A DNA stretch of 64,000 bases from Dichetophora obliterata (lineage: Eukaryota > Arthropoda > Insecta > Diptera > Sciomyzidae), in contig OY986438.1 of NCBI GenBank assembly GCA_963920525.1, forward strand, positions 184,138,888 to 184,202,887, read 5' to 3'. Below, piece by piece: positions 22,805 to 31,915 of this stretch. The notes beneath the pieces were generated by a model, which was not told where the DNA came from, ran no database searches, and worked only from the letters and a program-made list of their open reading frames with translations. Each line of letters begins with the position of its first letter. The first letter of the stretch is position 1. Position numbers and translations under genes: made by a program.

Positions 22805-23955
22805 TAATTGAGCGGTGTACCTCAAGGTTCTGTTCTTGGACCGTTGCTATTAACAATGTTTATAAATGATATTTTCAGCAAGTGCCAACACGTCACTATA
22901 CATGCATATGCAGATGACCTCCAATTATACTTGTCCAGACCTATCGGCTTAGTTGAAGATCTATGTGCTAGAGTTAATGAGGACTTAGCTTTGGTATTTA
23001 AATGGGCAGATGAAAATATGCTCACATTGAACCCCACGAAATCATTTGATTTGCCTATATCTAAAAATCCATACTATCACGAATATTTGCCTCCAATCCT
23101 ACTTAATACTTAATACTTAATTGTTAATAAAGCCACTAATCTTGGTTTTCAAATAAACTCATCCCTTGCCTGCGATGATCACATCAAATCATGTGTAAAA
23201 AAAGTGTACTATCTTCTTCGAAATCTCCGAATGACATCATTGTTCGTGCCCATTGAAACAAAAAAGAAACTTGCATTGCAGTTGATTATGCCGATCATAA
23301 CATACTCTGAAGTCGTGTACTGCAAACTTGACTCTAGGTCCTTACATAAGCTCCTTGTCGCTTTTAATAATGCAGCTCGCTATGTTTACGGTCTTAGAAA
23401 GTTTGATCATATCTAAGTCTGTTGTAAAAAATTACTTGGTCGTGACTTACCAAGTTACCTTGAAGCTATACATTGCATTTTCCTGCACCGAATCATCTAT
23501 ACACGTAGTCCCACATATCTTTTTGAAAAGTTGAAGTTTTGCAGATCAAGTAGAAATATGAATCTCACGATCCCTAGATACAATTTTCTTAACTCCAGTA
23601 GATTGTTTTTCGTCAGCGTTATTAGGTCGTGGAATTCATTACGTAATAGTATTAAAAGCGTTTCTAATAAAAACAACTTTAAGCATTTAATTTTCAAACA
23701 CTTCTCTTAGCTCCCAATTTTCTTTTACTCTCATTTTTTCTTCTCTCACTCTCTACTTAGTTTTAAATGAATACTAAATTGTCTAAATAATCATTGTCTA
23801 AATTTAAGTCCTTTTAAGTACAATTACTATTAATAGCAGTCTGCACTATTTATTTGCATTTTGAATCCTATTTGTTGTTATATCCATTGTAAATTCGGCA
23901 TGCAAAAGAATTGTTCTTATATGCCAACAAAAAATTTTTTAACTAAATAAACTAA
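22805..23955 (+). mobile_element. Non-LTR retrotransposon fragment A (5'-truncated RT to 3' tail)
   Basis: The copy begins abruptly inside reverse transcriptase box B ([20 protein letters not shown]), passes the catalytic box C ([11 protein letters not shown]), and continues through the C-terminal region with frameshifts to KLQFCRSSRNMNL and NNFKHLIFKHFS with a stop at about 23710. A 3' UTR of about 230 nt ends AACTAAATAAACTAAA. The same family as copies 24439-26275, 26276-27232 and 50680-53664. The short, sharp 5' truncation and the A/T-rich tail are typical of target-primed reverse transcription. It abuts Helitron helicase sequence on its right. Confidence 0.9.
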
Positions 23956-23959
23956 AATT

Positions 23960-24436
23960 CTATCTTACGCGCAATAGAGCATTACAAAATTTCCTCTGCA
24001 ATAGATAACATTAGTGGATGTAAAAATAATGAATAATTACAAGCATTTAAACAAAAATTGCATAATTTGAAAGTCATCGATACAGGTGGTTTACCTTCTG
24101 AAATTGTTTTTGTTATCAATAAACATTATCTAATAACAACAAATATTAATGTTAGCGATGGTTTGGCAAATGGGGCTATTGGTAAACTAGAACACATTGA
24201 AATTGACTAGAATGACCAGGCTAAAAAAGTTTGGCAGGAATTCGATGAGTCCAAAATTGGTCAGAAAACAAGAATGACAGCTTCTGCTGACGCTCAATCG
24301 ATTCAAGTTGGAAAAAGAGCTGAGCCAATACTACGAAGAAACAGTAGCATAACTCCTAATAAAAATAAAACAATCACAGTTATAAGAAATCATTTTTCAT
24401 TAATTCCTGCAGTGGCTATAACTATTCATAAGTCCC
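23960..24436 (+). pseudogene. Helitron helicase (Pif1-like) C-terminal remnant
   Basis: The frame reads LRAIEHYKIS, later LPSEIVFVINKHYLITTNIN, VSDGLANGAIGKLEHIEID, then RRNSSITPNKNKTITVIRNH and FSLIPAVAITIHKS. These are the conserved segments near the end of Helitron Rep/helicase proteins: the NV-x-DGLANGA-x-G-x-L block and the A-x-TIHKSQG motif of SF1B helicases. Two stops break it, and after HKS it is cut by a non-LTR insertion at about 24437. The 5' part was lost or displaced by fragment A. The partner endonuclease appears at 27236. Confidence 0.85.
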
Positions 24437-24438
24437 GT

Positions 24439-26275
24439 TGACATTATTTTCATTTCGGAAACGTAGCTATGCAATAATATATGTGATGCTATCTTTAGCA
24501 TTAATAATTATATATTGTACAGAAACGATCGAACTGGAAAAAAAGGCGGAGGAGTTGCTATTTACTGTAAAACCACCCTTAACTCTAAAGTTGTAGGTTA
24601 ATCCAGTCGACCAGGTATTGAATTTTTAAATTTATGTGTATGGGATAATAGTACTAAGATATTTTTGTCATGCGTGCATAATCCCAATAAGTGTTTCTCT
24701 GTTGATCCTCTGTTTTCTGCTTTAACATGCAGTATTCTTGATTATGACTGCATAATGTTGTGTGGAGATTTCAACATCAAAATTATTTCCAATGAAATTA
24801 GTAAGTTTTTACCGTATGATAATTTATCGACAGTAGGGCTATCAGTTGTAAATGATACGGTACCCACACGGTACTGCAATAATATCACTCCTAGTCTACT
24901 TGATTATTTTATTGTTTCTGATCTTTCAGTAGTTTCTCTATTCGATCAACTCTATTTTCTATCTGACCACGATTTAATCTTTTGTTCGTTAAATGTTAAT
25001 TTATCTCGTAATGCAGTTTCTAATAATTTTTCTTTCCGTGATTTGAAAAATATTAACTATCAGTCCCTGTTCCTCGATGTGTCAATGTTATCATTCAATG
25101 AATGTTGGCTTCATCATAATATAAACGATAAGCTTAGGTCTCTTTTAGCACCGATTACATATCTTTTTGACAAACATGTACCGTTACGTACGACAACCGT
25201 GAAAAATTTGTCTGTCCCTGGTTCACCCAATACGTGTCTAAGAGCATTAAAAAAAAACAAATTACTGAAAATATGGAAAATCAGACCATGTCCTGGAAAC
25301 TGGGAATCTTTTCGCATGGCTAGAAATGAAGCTGTTCTGTTAGTAAGACAGGCCAAAACACGATTTTTTTCTGAGAAACTAGATTTATCCCTTAATTCCA
25401 AAACGTTGTGGAACAACATAAAAAGACTTGGGTTATGTAATAAAAATCGAAATGAATGCAATGAAGATCCTGACATTCTAAATAATTTTTTTGTTGACAT
25501 TTTTTCTACCTCTAATGTTACCTCTACGCTTTTCTGTGACAACCTGACTAGACCACAGTCTTTTAAGTTTAAACGGTTAGTGAAATTGATGTTGGTTGCA
25601 GAAGATGCCATTCCCATAAAATTCCTTAAGCTTTTACTACCTCACATAATAACTTCTCTTACGCACATTATAAATCATTGCTTTATAACATCCTCCTTTC
25701 CCGAAAATTGCCATCATTGCACCTATAGCTAAAAAGCAAATTCCATCTGGTGCGAATGATTATAGGCCTATAAGTATACTGTCACCATTGTCAAAGGTAT
25801 GTGAAAAACTTATGGCTCAACAAATCAGCAAATATCTTTCTGAGAAATAACTGCTATCCCGCTATCAGTCTGGTTTTAGGGCAGGGCATGGGTGTTCCTC
25901 AGCGGTAGTAAAGGTTCTTGATGATATTCGACCCGAATATGATGCCGGTTCTATGACTTTACTCTGCTTACTTGATTTTTCCAAGGCCTTTGATAAAGTC
26001 AATCATAGTTATTTGTGTCAAAAGCTTAGGTATCTTTTTGGGTTCTGTGATAGTGCTGTTAATCTAATGTCTAGTTATTTGTGTAAAAGAATGCAAAGAG
26101 TTAAGGTTGGTCAGGTATTCTCGTCGTACAAATTAGTAGTAAGTGGTGTTCCACAAGGCTCTATACTAGGTCCTCTGTTATTTTCAATTTTTATAAACGA
26201 CATCTTCATTGTATGCCGAAATGCATCTGTTCATGCTAATGCAGATGATATCCAGCTTTATCTTTTAGTAAGGAA
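24439..26275 (+). mobile_element. Non-LTR retrotransposon fragment B (endonuclease plus part of RT)
   Basis: The fragment opens inside the APE-type endonuclease at DIIFISET, where the expected Trp is a stop (TAG at 24464-24466), and continues KKGGGVAIYCK, LCGDFNIK and SDHDLIFCSL. After a frame change near 25720 the RT follows: NDYRPISILSPLSKVCEKL, a box A of LCLLDFSKAFDKVNH, and box B SGVPQGSILGPLLFSIFIND. Box C reads ANADD where YADD is expected, so a catalytic neighbourhood is altered. The copy stops at about 26275, where an inverted piece of the same family begins. Dead by several criteria. Confidence 0.9.
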
Positions 26276-27232
26276 GTGAAAAGCTATTGAGTAGAAAAAA
26301 ATGAAAAGATAGATTGCCTAAAAGGACCTCTCCCAGTAACCTCCCTAAGCCATCGTGGCAAAGCATTTCACAACCTAATGGCGTTAATGATAAACAGGTG
26401 GGAAGAGTTTTATGAGTTGCGCCTCGGAACATTCGGAACATGGCTTCTACTTGACATACAAAACTGAAGTTTATCATGTAGATAGCAAGGAGTTTTCCCA
26501 TTGATTAGTTTGTGAAGGTAAATACAGTTTCTAGCATTTAGGTAAGCAGTTATGTCGCATCCAAGTATTGCATTTGGGAAACGAGACAAACGATCGTATT
26601 TTCGGAGACCATACACATAGCGCGTGGCGTAATTAAATGCAATTTGAATTTTTAACTGGGAAGATGCGCCAAGTTTACTATAAACTATGTCTGAATAAGA
26701 CATGATTGGTAAAATTAGCTGTATGACTAATCTACGTTTAATTTCAGTAGGAGTGACACTAGCAGACATTCTTAAGTTTCTTAGGACATAATAAACTTTT
26801 TGGACTACACTTTTAACATGGTCTACACAGGACAAAGAAAAATTAATGTAGGTACTTAGATTTACTACTTTCGACACCACAGTCAGTTTGCAATTGCCAA
26901 TAAACAGATCAGGGACATCAACGGCATAAGTTTTACTCTTACATATAGGAAGAACATACGATTTGGCAGCGTTTAGTTGAAGGCCATTACTTTTGGCCCA
27001 CTCATTGTTGCTACTGAGATCCTCTTTTAACCTACAACACAGATCATCAAGAAGTCCAGTTCGTCTCGAAAGATAAAGCTGGATATCATCCGCATACGCA
27101 TGAACAAATGCATTCCGGCATACAATGAAGATGTCGTTTATAAAAATTGAAAATAACAGAGGACCTAGTATAGAGCCTTGTGGAAGACCACTTACTACTA
27201 ATTTGTATGACGAGGATACCTGACCAACCAGC
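26276..27232 (-). mobile_element. Non-LTR retrotransposon fragment B' (inverted, RT to ORF end)
   Basis: Read on the minus strand the piece starts at GQVSSSYKLVVSGLPQGSIL (27232), passes HAYADDIQLYLSRRTGL, VVSKVVNLSTYINFSLSC, VQKVYYVLRNLRM and KLQFCMSSRS, and ends with the C-terminus FSFFSTQ and a stop near 26290. It has no 3' UTR or tail before meeting fragment B. Its first ~160 bp overlap the RT interval of fragment B, in opposite orientation, with several differences (GLPQG versus GVPQG, YADD versus NADD). The two pieces are joined 3' end to 3' end. Confidence 0.88.
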
Positions 27233-27235
27233 TGC

Positions 27236-28205
27236 CTGACAGATATTGCTGTCAGAAATAAAAATGCAAAATTTTGAAAGCATAAATATCACTTATTTCC
27301 TTTGTGTATCTCAATTTGAGAGAAATGGTTGTCGTTCTAGAGGAGTTGTAATTTATCGTAATTAAAATAAATATAAGTACAATACAGTCACTGCGAATAT
27401 GTCAATATATTTAAACAGACTTCATCTACTAAATTTTTTCGCTGATATTTCAAAAATTGGAGAAGTATGTTCTGCAGAAATGCTAGGTCCTAATGGACAA
27501 CATATTTTGATGATTTCGATTTACATTTCACTTCAGAATACGTCCGAAAAAAGCCAAATCGATAACATAATAAAATGCACATATCTTTTTTATGCTATAC
27601 AGAGCAGATTCCATGAACTGGGTAAAAGTTATCACAAAATGCCAATTGTTTTTCTTAAAGGCACTTAAGCGATTCCTTTTTGATAAATTTAATTTACAAA
27701 TAATAAGCGATCCAAATATTTGTAACTAGGTGGCGACCGTAGCCTAGTCGGTAGAGTGCGTGGCCCCTAAGCTAAAGAACTGCGGTAGCCCGGGTTCAAT
27801 TCCAGCTCAGACAGAAATTTTTTTCAATTGAATTAATTTTTCTGTTCGATCGTCACCTCTCTGCAGACAATGGCAAACCTCAGAGAGTAAAAATTGCCAT
27901 GTAAAGCTTCTGGAGAACATAAGCAGTTCGGAGTCGGCATAAAACACGTAGGTCCAGTTCTCGGTCATTTGTGATCAAACATTTAATAACACGCACAACA
28001 CTATTGATCAATAGAAGCTAGGTCAAAGTCCCTTCAAGGGCTAAAATGGCCAGTTTCATTTATTTTTTAAATATTTGTACAACACGATTAGGAACAACTA
28101 TTGATGCAGTATTTTCTAGATATATTTCCGACATATCATCCATACCATACGTTTGCTATTTCAGTTATCATAAGCCCCTAAATTTCAGTAATGAAATTCG
28201 ATAAT
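27236..28205 (+). pseudogene. APE-like endonuclease remnant, probably of a Helentron, split by a SINE
   Basis: The frame reads LSEIKMQNFESINITYFLCV, FERNGCRSRGVVIYRN, then GEVCSAEMLGPNGQHILMIS and IYISLQNTSEKSQIDNII. After a frame change it continues KRFLFDKFNLQIISDPNIC. The SINE at 27725-28068 interrupts it. Directly after the second TSD copy the frame resumes CTTRLGTTIDAVFSRYISD, then PYVCYFSYHKPLNF. The R-GV-IYRN, ISVYIS-like, TTIDAVFSR and SYHKP segments suit an exonuclease/endonuclease/phosphatase-fold domain. Helentrons carry such a domain after the helicase, and the helicase end lies just upstream on the same strand (23960-24436). The family link is from memory. The protein is broken by stops. 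Confidence 0.7.
27725..28068 (+). mobile_element. tRNA-derived SINE, copy 1, with 11-bp TSD
   Basis: The head GGTGGCGACCGTAGCCTAG, GGTAGAGTGCGTGGCC and later GGGTTCAATTCCAGC carries A-box-like and B-box-like (GGTTCAATTCC) pol III promoter elements of tRNA origin. It is followed by an unrelated body ending CAAGGGCTAAAATGGCCAGTTT and a T/A-rich tail. It is flanked by perfect 11-bp repeats AAATATTTGTA at 27714-27724 and 28069-28079. A second copy lies at 61203-61546. The repeat is inserted into the endonuclease remnant: the sequence before and after the TSD reads through in one frame. Confidence 0.92.
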
Positions 28206-28428
28206 AATAATTGAAAGCATTTACAAAAATAATTCAAAATTTATGTAATATGTAATGAAATAAAATAATAATGATATGTAATAAAATCTACTGCTGTGAT
28301 TATAACTTGTGTTTTTTTTAATTAATAGGATGTTATTTTAAATTTTTGAATTTAAAAATTGTTTTATTATAAAACACTAATAAATTAACAAATCTATGAA
28401 ACTGTGAAAAAGCTTCGCTTCTCTCGTG

Positions 28429-28985
28429 TGTCCAACGACGCATCTATTTTCTTAAATTTCTCGTTTCCGCTGTAGGAATCTAATGGAAGATATTTTTTAA
28501 GAATTTTTTTCGATGAGGAATGACAGTATTTTTACTTAGAAGTTGGACAAAACCATCTTTTAGCGATTATCTGCATTATTAAGGGAGATATAAAATGAAT
28601 ACACTTACGCCACTGTCTGAGTTTTTTTGTATTAAAGGTATATTTTCGAAAAAGTAAATATTACAACTGCCTTTGTATTAAAGATAATAGCTTAGAAGTG
28701 GTTTTGTCCAACTTCTAGGTAAAAATACTGCCAGATTTTTGCAGCGGAAAGGAGAAATTTTAAAAAAATTTTAGAGGAAAAATGGCGTAAGTTTGTTAAG
28801 GATTCATGTTATATCTCCCTTAATAATAAAGATAATCGCTAAAAGGTAGATTTGTTTAACTTTTAGGTGAAAATACTGCCATTCCTCATAAAAATTCTTA
28901 CAAAATATATCCCATTAGATTCCTACAGCGAAAACAAGAAATTCAAAAAAATGTTCAGTGGACCAGTGGCGCAAATCAAAATTTT
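28429..28985. repeat. Inverted/direct repeat cluster, units of ~150-190 bp
   Basis: Segment 28429-28607 (GCTGTAGGAATCTAATGG, TGACAGTATTTTTACTTAG, TTTTAGCGATTATCT, ATTAAGGGAGATATAA) is matched in inverted orientation by 28799-28967 at high similarity and, for the middle part (TTTTGTCCAACTTCT, GGTAAAAATACTGCC), by 28675-28740. So one unit is inverted relative to two others. The arms could fold into a hairpin of about 170 bp. No coding content was recognised. Confidence 0.8.
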
Positions 28986-29164
28986 TTACTAATATGCAAT
29001 AATCTGCGTCATTTTTGGGTTTTATTTAGTTTATTTTTTACGATAAGACTAGCTCCATTTATGCTCTTGACCTAGCTTATAAACAAAACTGAGTTCTACA
29101 TACTTGGAATTTATCATAAGAATTTTTCTAAATGTTCGATTTTCTCAGAACTACCAAAAACGAA

Positions 29165-29360
29165 CTTACGCCACTTGTGCTCTGAAAAAAATAATGTAAT
29201 TTGTCAGAGCAGTAGCAAAGTATTGCAATTTATTCAGAGATTACCTAAACTAGGAGTTTCTAGGCCGTACTCATAATAAATAGGTTACATTTTCCTTTTC
29301 ACTTCTACGTACTTAACTCAATTTCCCTAAAGAATCCACTTACGCCACTTGTGCTCTGAA
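29165..29360. repeat. CTTACGCCACTTGTGCTCTGAA direct repeat
   Basis: The 22-bp phrase occurs at about 29165 and 29339, and a partial form (CACTTACGCCACTGTCTGAG) at about 28603. The spacing of about 174 bp resembles the unit length of the cluster to its left, so these may be eroded members of one array. Confidence 0.6.
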
Positions 29361-29475
29361 CAGCTCATATGGCATCATCGTCCTTATTAGGTATGGATAT
29401 GAATCGGAGTTAGCCAATTCATCTGTAATAGAAGAGCACTCAAAATTACTGATGCCTAAAGCCGAGATAGATTTA

Positions 29476-29739
29476 CAGCCCTATTTTAGCAAATTAACAA
29501 AATGTTAACCAGTATTTTGAATATATCTATTTGTTTGTTGTAATTTTTTTATTTCAAAACGAAATTTGAAGCTCAAAAATAAAAAATGTTGATAAAAATT
29601 TTCAACTGCTTTTCAGTTATTGACAATTTCATTAAAAAATTTTGTTTTTTGAGCTTTAAATTTTGTATTGAAAACAACAAACACATAGAAATATTCAAAA
29701 TACTGGTTAACAATTTGTTAATTTGCCAGAATAGGGCTG
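29476..29739. mobile_element. Palindromic MITE, copy 1, TTA TSD
   Basis: The two halves are inverted copies: CAGCCCTATTTTAGCAAATT and TTAACCAGTATTTTGAATAT on the left, mirrored on the right. TTA lies at both borders (29473-29475 and 29740-29742). A 3-bp TWA duplication is typical of PIF/Harbinger, but no transposase links it. The second copy is at 46375-46636. It is about 130 bp upstream, on the genomic plus strand, of the exon end at 29875, inside the intron. Confidence 0.85.
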
Positions 29740-29874
29740 TTAATCTATATGATATTTTTCTTTTTAATACCTCAAAAAGACTTGAACTTGCAGTCTTTTG
29801 GAATACACAATATTTTTGACTCCCAAAACAGTAAAACTAAACTAACTTTTTCTATTTTAATTAAAAATACTGAC

Positions 29875-30052
29875 CTTTCTTAGCAATGTCATCATCGCTG
29901 AGCTGATGCTCTGATATGTGATCGACATCTAGAAGATCAGATGAAGCATCCGATCGTTCGTCATTATTATCTAGGGAATTCTTATGAAGATTAAATTTGT
30001 GACACACTTCAAATGCTTGGCCGACAGTGCGAACAATGCGCATAGCTTGTGA
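29875..30052 (-). CDS. NOS1AP: NOS1AP/CAPON-like adaptor, exon 2: end of the PTB domain
   Basis: The exon is 178 nt: 59 codons plus one base, phase 0 in, phase 1 out, acceptor AG at 30054-30053 and donor GTCAGT at 29874. It starts SQAMRIVRTVGQAFEVCHK, which is the last strand and C-terminal helix of the CAPON phosphotyrosine-binding domain, nearly identical to the vertebrate protein as I remember it. The remainder is an acidic linker (NNDERSDASSDLLDVDH, ISEHQLSDDDIAKK). In the family the PTB domain binds small GTPase Dexras1 and cell-polarity partners, while the far C-terminus binds the PDZ domain of neuronal NOS. This exon gives the gene its identity. The fly locus I believe corresponds is CG42673. 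Confidence 0.93.
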
Positions 30053-30199
30053 CTGGAATTAGAGAAAGAAAGAAAAGAAAAAGAAAGGTTAACATAAAAG
30101 GCTGATAAACAATCAAGGCAATGTTAATTTAAATTGCTAAAATTGATATTAAAAAAATTTCAAGACCCCCCTTAAAGCAAAAGTTTTGCAAAGTCTCAC

Positions 30200-31915
30200 C
30201 TCCGCGTCTGCAGCAGTTTGATCTGCCGCTGCACATTCGGCGGTATTTCTGGCAAAGCGGTCGTCCAGCAAAGGCTTGGGATTATCACAGTTTTCCTTTG
30301 TTGCTGGTTGAGCCGCACAGGTATTGCTGCTGCTTCCAACTGATGCCACAACCGAATTCACGCCGCCTGCCGGGAAACCAGAACTTTGTTGCTGCGGCGA
30401 GCTAATGCGCCTTTCGCGACTCTTTTCCGAAACTACTGGCTCACGAAACGACAACTTTTTGCGTGGTTTTTCCGACTTTGGGCGATCATTAATAATTCCA
30501 CAACTACCACCACCACCACCACCATTACCACCGCCGCTGCCCATGCTGCTGGAGCTGCTGTTATCAAAGCAGGCGCTGGTGTCAGTCAATGATTTGCGAC
30601 GCTGAGAGTGTTGCTCCGAACGCTGATAAAGCTGTTTATGACGCTCATGATGAGGCCCAGCGCTGTCATTGACATTGACACTACTGTGAGGGTTGGGTGG
30701 CGCTGCGGTTAAAGTATTCTGACGCTGCAAGCCGCTGCTTTGCTTATAACTACCACCTGCTGGGTTCATCAGGCTGAGGCCAACGCTGGCCATGCCAATG
30801 AAGGCGCAATTATCGATAACTGATTTTGATTGCAGATAATTGCTGCGCTGACTGGCTGACTGCTGTTGTTGCGGTTGTTTCTGTTGATTGTTCCACACTT
30901 GACTTGACTGCTGCTCCGACAATGGCGCTGTTTCCGGCGTTGTTACTTTCTTGAATTTTAAACGTGCCCTCAACACACTCGTTCCGCGTTCGTGTTTGCG
31001 TTCTTTATCGCCATTTGAGGTCTTCTGTTGGTTTGCCCTTGAATTATGTTCAATGGCCGTTTTGGTTTTGCTCATTTCCCGTTTAACCGGAAGTTCCTTC
31101 TTAATCAAATACACAACGTTTTCATCATTAAAGAGGATGTGTTTCGAGGATGATGAAGTGTTGGTATTTTCTTTGGGTTTATCACCACTCTCAGCAGAGC
31201 TCACTAGCTCTTCTCCATAGTAATTGTTGCCGTAGACGTAGTCGTCCTCGAGTTGGTCGCCTTGCAGCCAACTGTGGCGCTGATACTCATTCTTGGCACG
31301 AATAATATTCTCGATGAAGGTATCATCGAGAAAACGATTACGTGCAAAGTTTTTCTTATCGCCGGCCAACTCATTCTCAACGCAGTTGATCAACTCATTG
31401 ATATCGAGACTCTTGTTGCGTGCCACCACCTGCTTGGGTCGTCGTTGATTGTATTTTGCGCTGTGAGGATTTGGCAGGGTGCTGTTGCCAACAGCATTGC
31501 TGGGCAAAACCTGCGGCCTTTCTTTGTTCAGCTTGTCGCCAAGGATGTCGCGTATTATGCCGCCACTATTGCGAAAGATGTTGCGATGATAATTGAGGCA
31601 GTCCTTTTTATACTCTTCCGGTGTGTCGCGTGATTCAACTGTGCTGATGACTGCGTTGGCGTCCTTGTTGCTAGTGGTATTTAAATTGCTAGCTATGGCG
31701 GCTTTTTCAGCTGCTGACTTTCTACTGCGTGACCATGGTAGAAAATCAAAAGTCTTTTTAATGGGACTTTTTGGTGCAGAGGCGGGCGCTTCAGAAGAGC
31801 TGCGCGTGCGCCATATGCTGCGCTTACCAGCGTTTGGTGATGCAACTTGCAGGGTGTCGTTGTTGTGATTCTTACCAATTGGTATGGGCTTGCTTGGATT
31901 TTCATGCTTCATCAT
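30200..31915 (-). CDS. NOS1AP: NOS1AP/CAPON-like adaptor, long N-terminal exon 1
   Basis: The open frame runs from an ATG-ATG pair at 31915-31910 (MMKHENPSKPIPIGKNHN) to the donor GAG|GTGAGA at 30200/30199, phase 0, giving 572 residues, then a 147-nt intron to exon 29875-30052. A further ATG 17 codons upstream (31966) is in frame but in AT-rich sequence, so 31915 is preferred. The protein part is hydrophilic and probably disordered: basic stretch KKTFDFLPWSRSRKS, a glutamine run, RRKSL, RKKLSF and RRIS sites of the R-x-x-S kinase type, and a glycine run (about residues 465-480). No PTB N-terminal half is encoded here, so this exon seems to be an alternative 5' exon. Several antisense frames over it are shadows. 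Confidence 0.82.

Larger units (their letters stand above)
14041..29874 (-). other. NOS1AP: 15.8-kb intron of the NOS1AP-like gene
   Basis: The donor is GTCAGT at 29874 and the acceptor AG at 14042-14041, phase 1. The intron contains a large hexamer satellite (18305-20158), a possible small nested gene (21253-21604), a nested cluster of non-LTR, Helitron and SINE sequence (22805-28205), foldback repeats and a MITE. Stretches 14041-14630, 14865-17890, 20160-21250, 21905-22800 and 29370-29470 are AT-rich, and I recognise nothing further in them. Confidence 0.75.

Noticed and set aside
24439..27232. Twin-priming inversion of a single LINE insertion
   Set aside because: Twin priming joins the two pieces at their 5' sides. 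Here they are joined at their 3' sides, with an overlap, and have diverged separately.
27730..27805. A functional tRNA gene
   Set aside because: The segment has A-box-like and B-box sequences but no good cloverleaf, and it is followed by the SINE body and bracketed by TSDs.
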